Shown here: piece by piece, positions 27,568 to 36,108 of the stretch | How positions within the stretch are numbered: the stretch's first letter is position 1 | Layout of the letters: each line of letters starts with the position of its first letter | Assembly (NCBI RefSeq): GCF_021390245.1 | Contig: NZ_JAJUXH010000002.1 | Span: 248,001-312,000 of the forward strand | Direction of reading: 5' to 3' | Source: Dyadobacter sp. CY323 | GTDB lineage: Bacteria > Bacteroidota > Bacteroidia > Cytophagales > Spirosomataceae | Length of the DNA stretch: 64,000 nt | The notes under the pieces: generated by a model | Database searches by the model: none | The model's input: the letters and a program-made list of their open reading frames with translations, nothing else | What the model was told of the DNA's origin: nothing | Position numbers and translations under genes: made by a program

Positions 27568-27691
27568 GTTCAGGTAGTTTGAAGTTGTTCGAGGTAGTTC
27601 AGGATAGTTTGGAGTTGTTCGCGGATGTTCCGGCAGTTTGTATTTGTATCAAATAAATACACCAATTCGAACAACACCGTACCAAACTGAA
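27568..27691. repeat. Degenerate direct and inverted repeats between phyH-like gene and oxidoreductase gene
   Basis: Two near-identical units starting GTTCAGG and holding AGTTTGRAGTTGTTCG occur at 27568-27594 and 27597-27624, with shorter GTTC-rich fragments before them (from 27548). An inverted form, CGAACAAC...CCAAACT, lies at 27668-27688. The block fills most of the 218-bp gap. It is non-coding and looks like a dispersed intergenic repeat able to fold into a hairpin. Confidence 0.55.
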
Positions 27692-27726
27692 CACTCCCGA
27701 TCCACACAGAACCAGTCGAAACAAAC

Positions 27727-28593
27727 CTAGTTCGTCTTAACCTCACTCTCCCAGCCAGTCGTTTTCAATGCCGGATCATCTTCCTTTTTAAGGAAATCAG
27801 CATTTCCGAACGAAACAGCTTCCCATTCAAGCAACGCCCGGTCGGGAACGGTATCCACCGGCACCTTCCACGAATTCGAGGTTTCGCTGTAAGCGATATT
27901 CGATTGCGAATTGTAGCATGAAATCAGCGACCACCTTGGATGGTCAGAAAGATTGGCTTCAGAACGGTGCAGTAAATTACTGTGAAAAAACAACGCGTCG
28001 CCGGGCTCGATTTCGCAATAGATCAGATCCATTGTTTTTAATGCATGGTTTACCATTTCCATATCCGCTCCTACCTGCTCTCCTGCAAACCCATGATTAA
28101 CCCGCCCCATTTTGTGCGAACCTTTGATCACCTGCAGACATCCGTTTTCCTTATTCGCAGGAGTTAATGCGATCATCACGCTCATTAGCTGGTCGGGAAA
28201 AATGAATTGGTTTTTATACCAATAGCCATAGTCCTGATGCCACTCCCAGGCACCCCCAACCTTTGGCTCCTTTTGCATAAGCTTTGTATGAAAATGACAT
28301 ACCTCGCTATCTTCACCCAACAACGTTGCTACCGAATTTACCATTCTCTCACTCCGGATCAGGTAACCGAATACATCGTCTCCCGGCGTAAACCAGAGCG
28401 ATAACTTCGTTTTTTTGCCTGATTGGTCGTTTAAGTCCATTGCGTTTTTCTGCATTACCGAATTTTCCACGGCTGTCCGATACAACTTCCCTACTTCCTC
28501 CTGAGAAAAAAGACCTTTAACAACAAGATATCCATCACGATTGTAATCTTCAATCTGATTTGCGCTTAAACTGAAATTTGCCATAGCTTCCAT
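27727..28593 (-). CDS. Phytanoyl-CoA dioxygenase (PhyH) family protein
   Basis: Fe(II)/2-oxoglutarate dioxygenase of about 289 residues. The ATG at 28593 (or the one at 28584) was chosen because a longer frame from 28680 would overlap mutY. The double-stranded beta-helix carries the metal motif HxD in WEWHQDYGYWY and the distal His in LLHRSEANLSDHPRWS, whose Arg would hold 2-oxoglutarate. Other family marks are YNRDGYLVVKGLFSQEEV at the N-terminus and GCLQVIKGSHKMGR. PhyH proteins hydroxylate lipids, small metabolites or natural products; the substrate is not predictable. The neighbouring oxidoreductase gene may act on the product. Confidence 0.88.
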   Translation of the reverse strand: MEAMANFSLSANQIEDYNRDGYLVVKGLFSQEEVGKLYRTAVENSVMQKNAMDLNDQSGKKTKLSLWFTPGDDVFGYLIRSERMVNSVATLLGEDSEVCHFHTKLMQKEPKVGGAWEWHQDYGYWYKNQFIFPDQLMSVMIALTPANKENGCLQVIKGSHKMGRVNHGFAGEQVGADMEMVNHALKTMDLIYCEIEPGDALFFHSNLLHRSEANLSDHPRWSLISCYNSQSNIAYSETSNSWKVPVDTVPDRALLEWEAVSFGNADFLKKEDDPALKTTGWESEVKTN

Positions 28594-28645
28594 ATTAAGT
28601 TGTTGGGAACAAAGTAAAACACTTAGAGAAACACCCTCAAAACGA

Positions 28646-29725
28646 TTATAGATACCGCTCTTCTTTAAGAAAGGTATCAACGAGAATCGGTTTAGGCAGA
28701 TCCTCTACCTCGCGCTCCGTATAAAAAGCCATCCCGACAGGCAAATCTATTGATCCCTCCTCCGAAATTTCAAGCCGCCAAAATCGGACGTTCAACTTCT
28801 GATGGGAGAGAATGTGCGTATATAGTTTTGGCATTTCCTCAATGATGCCTTTTGGAAGTAGATCGGCCAGAAAATCATCGTAAACCAGATCATCGAAAAC
28901 TGCGGTTAAAGTAGTGGATTCGATGAGGTAAAAGTCATACAAGCCTAGCCAGATGTCTTTGGCAAGCCGCTCCCGCATGGCTAGTTTACCATGCTGCCGG
29001 ATCACAAAATAGTTGAAATAACGCTGCTGAACTTTCCCTTTTTTTGCTTTAACCGGCAGTTGGTTCTGCATTTTAAACTCGAATGCATAACAAATGTCAT
29101 TGAATGGACAGATCAGGCAATCCGGAGACACGGGCACACATTGGAGCGCACCAAATTCGATCATCGCCTGATTATAGGTCGCGGGATTATCGCTGGGGAC
29201 AAGTTCCTTAGCAATCGCGGCAAATTGCTTTTTCCCTTCATTACTTAAAATGTCTGTCTTGACTCCAAACAGGCGGGCCATAACCCGGTACACATTTCCG
29301 TCAATTGCCGCGACCTGCTCTCCGAAAGCAAATGAAGCAATGGCGGCGGCTGTGTAATTCCCTAGCCCCTTGAGCTTGGCCAATTTCTCAGCCGTTTCGG
29401 GAAAGTCGCCTCCAAAATCGTTTACAACTAATTTGGCAGTAAAGTGCATGTTTCGGGCTCTGGAATAGTAGCCAAGACCCTGCCATTGGCGCAATACATC
29501 TCTTTCGTCAGCGTTAGCTAGGTCGAAAACAGTTGGGAATTGCAAAAGGAATTTCTCGTAGTAAGGCGTTCCCTGCGCGACTCTGGTCTGCTGTAGAATA
29601 ATTTCCGATAGCCAGATTTTATAGGGGTCGGTCGTCTGTCTCCAAAGTAAAGGTCGATGGTTTTTGAGATACCAGGATCTAAGTTTTTTATTAAAATCAA
29701 TTACCTGAAAATGATCCAGTATCAT
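28646..29725 (-). CDS. mutY: A/G-specific adenine glycosylase
   Basis: Base-excision repair enzyme removing adenine mispaired with 8-oxoguanine, 359 residues. The HhH-GPD fold is seen at about 10-215: catalytic Glu in WLSEIILQQTRV, helix-hairpin-helix LKGLGNYTAAAIASFAFG and catalytic Asp in AAIDGNVYRVMARL. The iron-sulfur cluster follows the exact C-x6-C-x2-C-x5-C pattern (CVPVSPDCLICPFNDIC). The C-terminal NUDIX-like domain (from about 230) that reads 8-oxoG is present. It is divergent from the HU-like gene, as in many Bacteroidota, and heads the minus-strand run toward ssb and gldE. Confidence 0.96.
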   Translation of the reverse strand: MILDHFQVIDFNKKLRSWYLKNHRPLLWRQTTDPYKIWLSEIILQQTRVAQGTPYYEKFLLQFPTVFDLANADERDVLRQWQGLGYYSRARNMHFTAKLVVNDFGGDFPETAEKLAKLKGLGNYTAAAIASFAFGEQVAAIDGNVYRVMARLFGVKTDILSNEGKKQFAAIAKELVPSDNPATYNQAMIEFGALQCVPVSPDCLICPFNDICYAFEFKMQNQLPVKAKKGKVQQRYFNYFVIRQHGKLAMRERLAKDIWLGLYDFYLIESTTLTAVFDDLVYDDFLADLLPKGIIEEMPKLYTHILSHQKLNVRFWRLEISEEGSIDLPVGMAFYTEREVEDLPKPILVDTFLKEERYL

Positions 29726-29810
29726 AATATTTGCTCTTATATACGCTGTTTTTTAACCAATTAGAAAAAAAATGAAATTACCATTCTTTTAAGTTTTAGT
29801 AAAATTACCG

Positions 29811-29818
29811 TACCTTTG
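29811..29818 (+). promoter_or_regulatory. -7 promoter element for the HU-like gene
   Basis: TACCTTTG is a perfect TAnnTTTG match. It lies 66 bp before the GTG start at 29885. Only a T-rich stretch, with no clear TTG, lies at the -33 distance. Confidence 0.55.
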
Positions 29819-29884
29819 TGTTCCCAAAATTCCGAGGAGTAAGTAAGTAAATGAAATAATATCCACTTAAAGTAAACAATCAAA

Positions 29885-30190
29885 GTGACTAAGGCAGACG
29901 TAATCGCACAGATTTCTGAAAAAACAGGCGTAGACAAAGGCGATGTTCAGCAAACGCTAGAATCGTTTTTCACCGTGGTAAAGGATTCGCTTTCTGAAGG
30001 TGAGAACCTTTATGTAAGAGGTTTTGGTAGTTTCATCAATAAAAAGCGTGCGCGTAAAGTTGCCCGTAATATTTCGAAGGGAACTTCAATGATTATTGAC
30101 GAGCACTTTGTACCCAGCTTTAAGCCTGCGAAAGTTTTCGTTGAGCAGGTGAAAGAAAGTGACAAATTGAAAGCAGTTGTCGAAAAATAA
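29885..30190 (+). CDS. HU/IHF-family DNA-binding protein
   Basis: Histone-like protein of 101 residues. It starts with a GTG and reads TKADVIAQISEKTGVDKGDVQQTLESFF, the N-terminal helices of the HU/IHF fold. The DNA-binding arm follows with VRGFGSFINKKRARKVARNISKG, and the end is VPSFKPAKVFVEQV. It is slightly longer than E. coli HU, with a short charged tail. Such proteins bend DNA as dimers and help organise the chromosome. It is transcribed from its own promoter, and a TPR gene follows after 30 bp. Confidence 0.95.
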   Translation: MTKADVIAQISEKTGVDKGDVQQTLESFFTVVKDSLSEGENLYVRGFGSFINKKRARKVARNISKGTSMIIDEHFVPSFKPAKVFVEQVKESDKLKAVVEK

Positions 30191-30220
30191 TTGGCCTCAC
30201 GAGGTTGACTGATACACTGT

Positions 30221-31063
30221 ATGAAAAAATCCATTCTTCTTTCTTGCGTACTCGCATTTGCATTGGTAGGAACGCTTTTTAGCCTTCCGAAGGTCGTTGT
30301 GAATACAAAGGGTAAGGAAGTGGACAAGGAAGGTACACAGGCCGCCGCTGCACCAAATGCAGCTCCGACTGAGTCCGCTCCAAAATCGCATGATGAAGCC
30401 ACTTTATCACCTGATCAGCAAAAAATTGTTGACCAACTGAGAAGTGGCTTTATTCAAGCTAGTGAAAAAGATAAAGTAGCCGCCGGGGTAAGTTTATCTG
30501 ACAAATTTGCGACACTTCAGAAATTTGACAGTGCTGCATTTTACGCGGAAAAAGTGGCCCTGTTATCTCCTACTATTGAAAATCTGGTACGAACCGGTGA
30601 CCGATATTATGAGGCTTACGGTTTTGCAGTGGATGAACAAAAATCCAAAAACCTCGGAGCAAAGACGCGAGAATATTACCAGAAAGCACTTGACCAGAAT
30701 CCAGGATTATTAGCCGCAAAAGCTAATATGGCAATGACTTTCGTGAATACAGAAAACCCAATGCAGGGAATTTTGATGTTACGAGAAGTGATCGATACAG
30801 ACCCCACCAACGAATTGGCCTTGTTCAATTTAGGGATCTTATCCATGAGATCAAACCAGTACTCAAAAGCTGTTGACAGGTTCAGACAGATCTTGACAAA
30901 TAACCCAGCTAATACAAAAGCAAAGTTTTATTTAGGACTTTCGCTGGTGGAGCTGGGAGATAATGAGCAAGCCACCAAAGTTCTTTCTGAAGTCAAAAAG
31001 GAAGAAAAAGATCCTGTTATCCAGCAGGCGATTGGTGAACTAGAAGTGCGTCTGAACAACTGA
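30221..31063 (+). CDS. TPR-repeat protein with N-terminal membrane segment
   Basis: Protein of 280 residues. An N-terminal hydrophobic segment (SILLSCVLAFALVGTLFSL, about 4-22) is either an uncleaved signal anchor or a signal peptide. A low-complexity Ala/Pro linker follows, and tetratricopeptide repeats run from about 100 to 270 (NPGLLAAKANMAMTFVN, NELALFNLGILSMRSNQYSKAVD, NPANTKAKFYLGLSLVELGDN). TPRs mediate protein contacts; no enzymatic domain is present. It sits between the HU-like gene and the small COX24-type gene. Specific function is unknown. Confidence 0.85.
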   Translation: MKKSILLSCVLAFALVGTLFSLPKVVVNTKGKEVDKEGTQAAAAPNAAPTESAPKSHDEATLSPDQQKIVDQLRSGFIQASEKDKVAAGVSLSDKFATLQKFDSAAFYAEKVALLSPTIENLVRTGDRYYEAYGFAVDEQKSKNLGAKTREYYQKALDQNPGLLAAKANMAMTFVNTENPMQGILMLREVIDTDPTNELALFNLGILSMRSNQYSKAVDRFRQILTNNPANTKAKFYLGLSLVELGDNEQATKVLSEVKKEEKDPVIQQAIGELEVRLNN

Positions 31064-31112
31064 TCATCACCGAAATAAGAAAATAACTTTTTATTTTATA
31101 AACGACTTAATT

Positions 31113-31202
31113 ATGCCTTGCGGAAAAAAGAGAAAGAGACATAAGATTTCCACTCACAAGAGAAAGAAAAGACTTAGAAAAAACAGACATAAGAAGAAAT
31201 AA
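31113..31202 (+). CDS. Tiny basic protein, AURKAIP1/COX24 (mS38-like) type
   Basis: A 29-residue open reading frame beginning MPCGKKRKRHKISTHKRKKR and ending RHKKK. Over half the residues are Lys, Arg or His. This matches the very small proteins in Bacteroidota annotated with the AURKAIP1/COX24 domain, related to mitochondrial ribosomal protein mS38, so it is probably a ribosome-associated protein. It would be missed by most gene finders because of its size. It lies 49 bp after the TPR gene and ends just before a 10-bp-stem hairpin; an RNase E/G gene follows. Function is inferred from resemblance recalled for the family. Confidence 0.85.
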   Translation: MPCGKKRKRHKISTHKRKKRLRKNRHKKK

Positions 31203-31207
31203 TTGGC

Positions 31208-31239
31208 ATGACCGGATTTTATAGTTAAGATCCGGTCAT
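31208..31239 (+). terminator. Hairpin after the tiny basic gene
   Basis: Perfect 10-bp stem ATGACCGGAT / ATCCGGTCAT with a 12-nt loop, 5 bp after the stop. The tail CCTTCTTCC is pyrimidine-rich but not a clean U-run, so termination may be partial. Confidence 0.65.
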
Positions 31240-31330
31240 CCTTCTTCCCCACGTAGCAATGCCGCCTTTTTAATCTTACAAAAGCGGAGGTTAATTATCA
31301 ACATTATATAGCCATTCAGTTGGTTGAACA

Positions 31331-32893
31331 TTGAGTAACGAATTACTAATCAATTCTACTCAAAAGGGAGAACGTATAGCCCTTTTGCAGGATAAGCGAC
31401 TTTTAGAATATCACGTCGAAACACCGGATCAAAGCTTTACAGTAGGAGATATTTATCTTGGTACTGTTAGAAAACTGGTGGCGGGGCTTAATGCCGCATT
31501 TGTAGATGTTGGTTTTGAAAAAGATGCATTTCTGCATTACCTGGATTTAGGGCCAAATATTAATTCTCTCAACAAGCTTACCAAGGACGTCATTTCTAAA
31601 CGCGTCAATTCCGGCAAATTGAATAACTTCAAGATGGAGGCGGAAATTGAAAAGCTTGGTAAAATTGACAAAGTTCTTTCCAAAAATCAGCCGATTCTTG
31701 TTCAGATCGTTAAGGAGCCAATTTCTACAAAAGGCCCCCGATTATCCTGCGATATTTCCATTGCTGGCCGTTACATTGTTCTAGTCCCTTTTTCTAATTC
31801 GGTGAATCTTTCAAAAAAGATTACTGATAAACAAGAAAGGAACAGGCTTCAGCGATTGATGTCGTCCATTAAGCCCGCCAATTTTGGTGTCATTATCCGC
31901 ACCGTTGCTACCGGCAAGGATGTAGACGAACTGAACCGCGACTTGCAGGATTGCCTTGACAAATGGGAAAACGGTATCAAGGCATTACGCGACGCCAAAC
32001 CTCGCGACCGGGTTATCGGTGAAATGAACCGGGCTTCTTCCATTATCCGTGACATGCTGAATGAATCATTCGACAGCATCACGGTTGACTCGAAAGAGGT
32101 TTACGAAGACATTAAAGCTTATATCCATAACATTGCTCCTGACAAGGAAAATATCTTAAAACTGCATAATGGCAAAAACAAGATATTTGAACAGTTTGGC
32201 TTAGAAAAGCAGATTAAATCCCTTTTTGGACGCTCGGTAAGTTTGCCAAATGGTGGATATCTGATTATCGAGCACACGGAGGCTCTTCACGTAATTGACG
32301 TCAATAGCGGAAACAAATCCAATTCCGAGGAGGATCAGGAAGCGACTGCTTTGAGTGTCAACCTGGAAGCTGCCAAAGAAATAGCCCGACAGCTTCGTCT
32401 GAGAGATATGGGCGGAATCATCGTTGTCGACTTCATCGACATGAAAAAAGCGGAAAATAAACGTACGCTTTTTGACATCATGCGCGATGAAATGAAAGGC
32501 GACCGCTCCAAGTACACGGTTCTCCCCCTTTCCAAATTCGGCCTTCTTCAGATTACCCGCCAACGGGTTAGGCCGGAAATGAATATCGTTACCCGTGAAA
32601 CCTGCCCAACGTGCGGCGGTACCGGAACGATTCAGGCGAGTATTCTGGTATCGGACGTGATCTCTAACAACCTTGATTACATTTTAAGTAAACAAAATGA
32701 ACGTGGAATAACCATTTCACTTCATCCATTCCTCCATTCTTACTTTACCAAGGGGCTAATCTCGGAACAGGTAAAATGGTTCTTCCAATATAAAACCTGG
32801 GTAAAACTCACGAAAGATTCATCATTGGGCGTAGTCGATTTCAAATTTCATAACCGATACGGAGAAGAAATTGAGATTGTGCCGGTGAATTGA
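31331..32893 (+). CDS. rng: Ribonuclease E/G family protein
   Basis: Endoribonuclease for rRNA and mRNA processing, 520 residues, closer in size to RNase G than to RNase E. The start is a TTG at 31331. An S1 RNA-binding domain spans about 35-125 (VGDIYLGTVRKLVAGLNAAFVDVG). The catalytic DNase I-like domain has the two metal-binding aspartates in HVIDVNSG and GIIVVDFIDMKK, and the zinc-link CPTCGGTG joins subunits as in RNase E. There is no long C-terminal degradosome scaffold. The neighbouring ribosome-type small gene agrees with a role in RNA or ribosome maturation. Confidence 0.95.
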   Translation: MSNELLINSTQKGERIALLQDKRLLEYHVETPDQSFTVGDIYLGTVRKLVAGLNAAFVDVGFEKDAFLHYLDLGPNINSLNKLTKDVISKRVNSGKLNNFKMEAEIEKLGKIDKVLSKNQPILVQIVKEPISTKGPRLSCDISIAGRYIVLVPFSNSVNLSKKITDKQERNRLQRLMSSIKPANFGVIIRTVATGKDVDELNRDLQDCLDKWENGIKALRDAKPRDRVIGEMNRASSIIRDMLNESFDSITVDSKEVYEDIKAYIHNIAPDKENILKLHNGKNKIFEQFGLEKQIKSLFGRSVSLPNGGYLIIEHTEALHVIDVNSGNKSNSEEDQEATALSVNLEAAKEIARQLRLRDMGGIIVVDFIDMKKAENKRTLFDIMRDEMKGDRSKYTVLPLSKFGLLQITRQRVRPEMNIVTRETCPTCGGTGTIQASILVSDVISNNLDYILSKQNERGITISLHPFLHSYFTKGLISEQVKWFFQYKTWVKLTKDSSLGVVDFKFHNRYGEEIEIVPVN

Positions 32894-32923
32894 TGGATAG
32901 CTATTAGCCTTTAGTTCTTAGAT

Positions 32924-33751
32924 TTATCTGCTTTTCCACTCTGGCTTTCTTTTCTCTTTGAACGCTAAAGAGCCTTCTTTCGCATCCTCTGTTTTTAGTA
33001 GCAAGTCTAGCTGTAATTTTAAGAAAGCGTGACGTTTTTCTTCGGCTAATTTCTTCATTTGCCGGAGCGCAGATATGCCGGCCTGAATCGCGAGTGGAGC
33101 ATTTTCGCAGATTAAATCAGCTAATGCATTTACCTCAAAATCAATATTCTCTTCTTCTTCAATTTTAGTAACCAAACCGAGTTCTAACGCTTCTTTAGAA
33201 GAATATTTTTTACCGGTTATAGCTAATTCTAAAATTTTTCGATCAGATAAAATCCTTGATAAAGAAGCCAGTACCTGCATCGGCCAAATGCCTCGTTTCA
33301 CTTCTGGTAAGCTGAAACTTGTTTCTGGAGTACTTATAACGAAGGTGCAACCGCAGATTAAGAGAAAACCTCCCGCCAAAACCGGTCCCTTTACTTTTGC
33401 AATTGCAGGTTTTAATAATCCATCAAATGCATCACCCAACCTGGCTTCTTCGCGTATTTTAGGCAGAGTATCATTTTCCCGATCTACAGAGCTGTCGTGA
33501 AAAGCATTTAAATCAGCTCCGGCACAGAAAACAGGACCATTTGCCTCAACTACCACACATCTGACGTTCTCATTATAATGTGCAAAGGCCAGTGTAAAAA
33601 TGATCTCTGCGGCCATTGTAGGCGTAAATGCATTACGCTTCTCCGGGCGGTCAAGTGTAACAGTAAAAATGTGACCTACTAATGAAGTTTTGATATACAA
33701 AAATTTCACATCCTTAAAAGCAAGTGTGTCTTCGCGGGTGTAGAACTGCAT
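32924..33751 (-). CDS. Enoyl-CoA hydratase/isomerase family protein
   Basis: Crotonase-fold protein of 275 residues. The CoA-binding and oxyanion-hole blocks are present: DRPEKRNAFTPTMAAEI, GPVFCAGADLNAF, and KGPVLAGGFLLICGCTFVIS. One catalytic glutamate seems retained in SLPEVKRGIWP. The other, normally in a GGxEL motif, is missing, as the bases encode GGFLL; this points to an isomerase-like, hydrolase-like or degenerate activity rather than a standard hydratase. It is the last gene of the proB-proA-M20 run, 30 bp behind the M20 gene, with no obvious link to proline or arginine synthesis. Confidence 0.85.
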   Translation of the reverse strand: MQFYTREDTLAFKDVKFLYIKTSLVGHIFTVTLDRPEKRNAFTPTMAAEIIFTLAFAHYNENVRCVVVEANGPVFCAGADLNAFHDSSVDRENDTLPKIREEARLGDAFDGLLKPAIAKVKGPVLAGGFLLICGCTFVISTPETSFSLPEVKRGIWPMQVLASLSRILSDRKILELAITGKKYSSKEALELGLVTKIEEEENIDFEVNALADLICENAPLAIQAGISALRQMKKLAEEKRHAFLKLQLDLLLKTEDAKEGSLAFKEKRKPEWKSR

Positions 33752-33781
33752 ACTCTTTGCTTTTGGTCGAATGAAATTGAA

Positions 33782-34864
33782 TTATCTGCAAACAACGCCT
33801 TCCAACATGGTTATGTATTGCCTGATACCAGCTTCAATCTCAGATAAATAAATATACTCATCTGCACTATGTGATCGTCCTGAATGGCCCGGACCCATTT
33901 TCAGAGAGGGACAATCCAGAAGTGCCTGATCCGAGGTAGTTGGAGATCCATATGCGGTACGACCCAATTTTAAGCCTTCCACCACAATAGGATGATTCAT
34001 GGGTATACTGGAAGGACGAAGCCGGATCGATCGTGCTGTGACTTCCGACTGAATATTGGATTGTATAATTTCAATTACTTCTTCCAGTGTATACTGATCA
34101 GTGACCCGCACATCGATTGTAAACGTACAAACGTCCGGAACCACATTATGCTGGGTACCTGCGTTGATAATCGTCACGGACATTTTAATCGGCCCGAGTG
34201 TAGGAGACACCCTCGGGAATATGTATTCTGTTATCCAGCTAATGTCTTTTAATGCTTTATAAATGGCATTTTCGCCTTCCTCTCGTGCAGCATGCCCTGA
34301 TTTCCCACGAGCTGTACAATCCAGCACAAGTAATCCCTTTTCTGCAACTGCCAATTGCATTTCCGTCGGCTCACCAACGATCGCGAACGCAATTTCAGGC
34401 AACTCCGGAACCACAATTTCAAGTCCTTCCTTTCCCGAAATTTCTTCCTCCGCAGTTGTAGCAATAGCAATATTGTAACTCAGATCGTCGTGCTCGTAGA
34501 AGTAACAGAACGTTGCTAGAAGTGAAACCAGACAACCCCCTGCGTCATTACTTCCCAGGCCATACAATTTTCCATCCTGCACGATCGCCTCGAATGGATT
34601 GAGCGTCCAGGATTTATTTGGCTTCACCGTGTCATGATGAGAATTAAGCAATACAGTTGGTTTGGATTCGTCAAAATGGAGGTTATAGGCCCAAAGATTA
34701 TTTTTCTTCGTATGAAACCGGATATTTTTTTGTTCAAAAAAATCCGAGATCAGCTGTGCAGTCTCAGCTTCTTCCCGGCTAAATGAAGGTGTTTCAATCA
34801 GCCGTTTTAAAAGCTCAATGGCTTCCTGGGTTAACGCATTTATATTTTTCAACGTGTCTACCAT
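33782..34864 (-). CDS. M20-family N-acylornithine deacylase, ArgE-like
   Basis: Zinc-dependent deacylase of 360 residues, most likely cleaving N-acetyl- or N-succinyl-L-citrulline/ornithine in arginine synthesis. Metal-ligand motifs are visible: NSHHDTVKP (about 75-82), the bridging Asp in LGSNDAGG (107), and the acidic pair in TTAEEEISG (140-141). GEPTEMQLAVAEKG and GPGHSGRSHSADE are further M20 blocks, the latter with the last His. A dimerisation insert lies in the middle. It overlaps the end of proA by 7 bp, so it is translationally coupled to the proBA genes, and the arginine genes are on the opposite strand nearby. Acyl specificity is inferred from the carbamoyltransferase (see 43202). 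Confidence 0.85.
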   Translation of the reverse strand: MVDTLKNINALTQEAIELLKRLIETPSFSREEAETAQLISDFFEQKNIRFHTKKNNLWAYNLHFDESKPTVLLNSHHDTVKPNKSWTLNPFEAIVQDGKLYGLGSNDAGGCLVSLLATFCYFYEHDDLSYNIAIATTAEEEISGKEGLEIVVPELPEIAFAIVGEPTEMQLAVAEKGLLVLDCTARGKSGHAAREEGENAIYKALKDISWITEYIFPRVSPTLGPIKMSVTIINAGTQHNVVPDVCTFTIDVRVTDQYTLEEVIEIIQSNIQSEVTARSIRLRPSSIPMNHPIVVEGLKLGRTAYGSPTTSDQALLDCPSLKMGPGHSGRSHSADEYIYLSEIEAGIRQYITMLEGVVCR

Positions 34865-36108
34865 CTCACCTGTCCGTCACCTTTGACTATCCATTTCTCT
34901 GTTACCAGCTTCTCCAATGCAAATGGACCTCTCGCGTGTAATTTTTGAGTTGATATGCCAATTTCAGCTCCTAAGGCAAACACCCCGCCATCTGTAAATC
35001 TTGTAGAAGCATTGGCGTAAACCGAAGCCGCATCGACCTCTCTCAAAAATGTTTCGATCGCTTCCTGATTTGTAGAAACAATCGCTTCTGAGTGTCTGGA
35101 CGAATATGTTTCTATGTGTTTTAAAGCTTCATTTAACCCATCAACAACCTTAATGGAACACTTATAGTCAAGAAATTCTCTGCCAAAATCGTCAGGTCCG
35201 GCTTTCACAAGGAAAGGATATGCTGTTGCATTCAGTATATCAAATGACGCGTCATCCGCGAAAACTTCAACATTCCATTTTGTAAAACCTTCTTTTAACT
35301 TAGGCAAAAATTCTCCTGCAACGCTTTTGTCGACCAAAACCGTATCTAATGCATTACAAGCAGCTGGTTTTGAGACTTTTGCATTAATTACAATTTCAGC
35401 TCCTTTATTCAAATCTCCGGTTTCATCAATGTAAGTATGGCAAACGCCAGCACCCGTTTCAATGGTTGGAACCAAAGAATTTTGTCTCACAAAGTTTATC
35501 AGACCTTCTGAGCCGCGCGGAATAATAATGTCCACATACTGTTTAGCAGTGAGCAGCTCGCCTACAAATTCCCTGCCTGTCGGCAACAAAGTAACGGCAG
35601 CAGCTGGCACGTCAAATTCGGCCAATGCCTCATGTATCAGACTTACCAGATAGGTATTCGAAAAATGCGCCTCTTTGCCCCCCTTTAATACACATGCATT
35701 TGCCGAACGCAAGCAAAGTGACGCTACGTCAATCGTTACATTTGGCCTCGATTCATAAATAACACCTACAACTCCCAAAGGCACTGCGATTTTTTTCAAG
35801 GAAAGTCCCTGCTCGATGGTCTTTTCCAGAAACACTTCACTTGTGGGGTCCGGCAATGCAGCGACGTCACGAAGGCTATCCGCCAAATCCTGAATTCTCT
35901 TCGCATTAAGTAACAAACGATCCTTCTTTGGATCTGCGTCATCCATTACTGCCAGATCCTTCTGGTTTTCAGCAATAATATGATCGGAATTCGCCAACAC
36001 TTTAACAGAAAGCGATAGAAGGAGATCAGCCCGTTGCTGATCCGAAAGCCTGCGAACTACCGCAGAGGCTTGCCGGGTTTCTTCTAAAAGTGGTAAAATA
36101 GATTCCAT
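34858..36108 (-). CDS. proA: Glutamate-5-semialdehyde dehydrogenase
   Basis: Second enzyme of proline synthesis, reducing gamma-glutamyl phosphate with NADPH; 416 residues, the family norm. Aldehyde-dehydrogenase blocks are visible: IYESRPNVTIDVASLCLRSAN near the cofactor site, IDIIIPRGSEGLINFV, the catalytic cysteine in KPAACNALDTVLV, and FTDGGVFALGAEIGIST near the C-terminus. Its start overlaps the proB stop by one base (TAATG), and its end overlaps the M20 deacylase start, giving a tightly coupled operon. Confidence 0.97.
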   Translation of the reverse strand: MESILPLLEETRQASAVVRRLSDQQRADLLLSLSVKVLANSDHIIAENQKDLAVMDDADPKKDRLLLNAKRIQDLADSLRDVAALPDPTSEVFLEKTIEQGLSLKKIAVPLGVVGVIYESRPNVTIDVASLCLRSANACVLKGGKEAHFSNTYLVSLIHEALAEFDVPAAAVTLLPTGREFVGELLTAKQYVDIIIPRGSEGLINFVRQNSLVPTIETGAGVCHTYIDETGDLNKGAEIVINAKVSKPAACNALDTVLVDKSVAGEFLPKLKEGFTKWNVEVFADDASFDILNATAYPFLVKAGPDDFGREFLDYKCSIKVVDGLNEALKHIETYSSRHSEAIVSTNQEAIETFLREVDAASVYANASTRFTDGGVFALGAEIGISTQKLHARGPFALEKLVTEKWIVKGDGQVRW

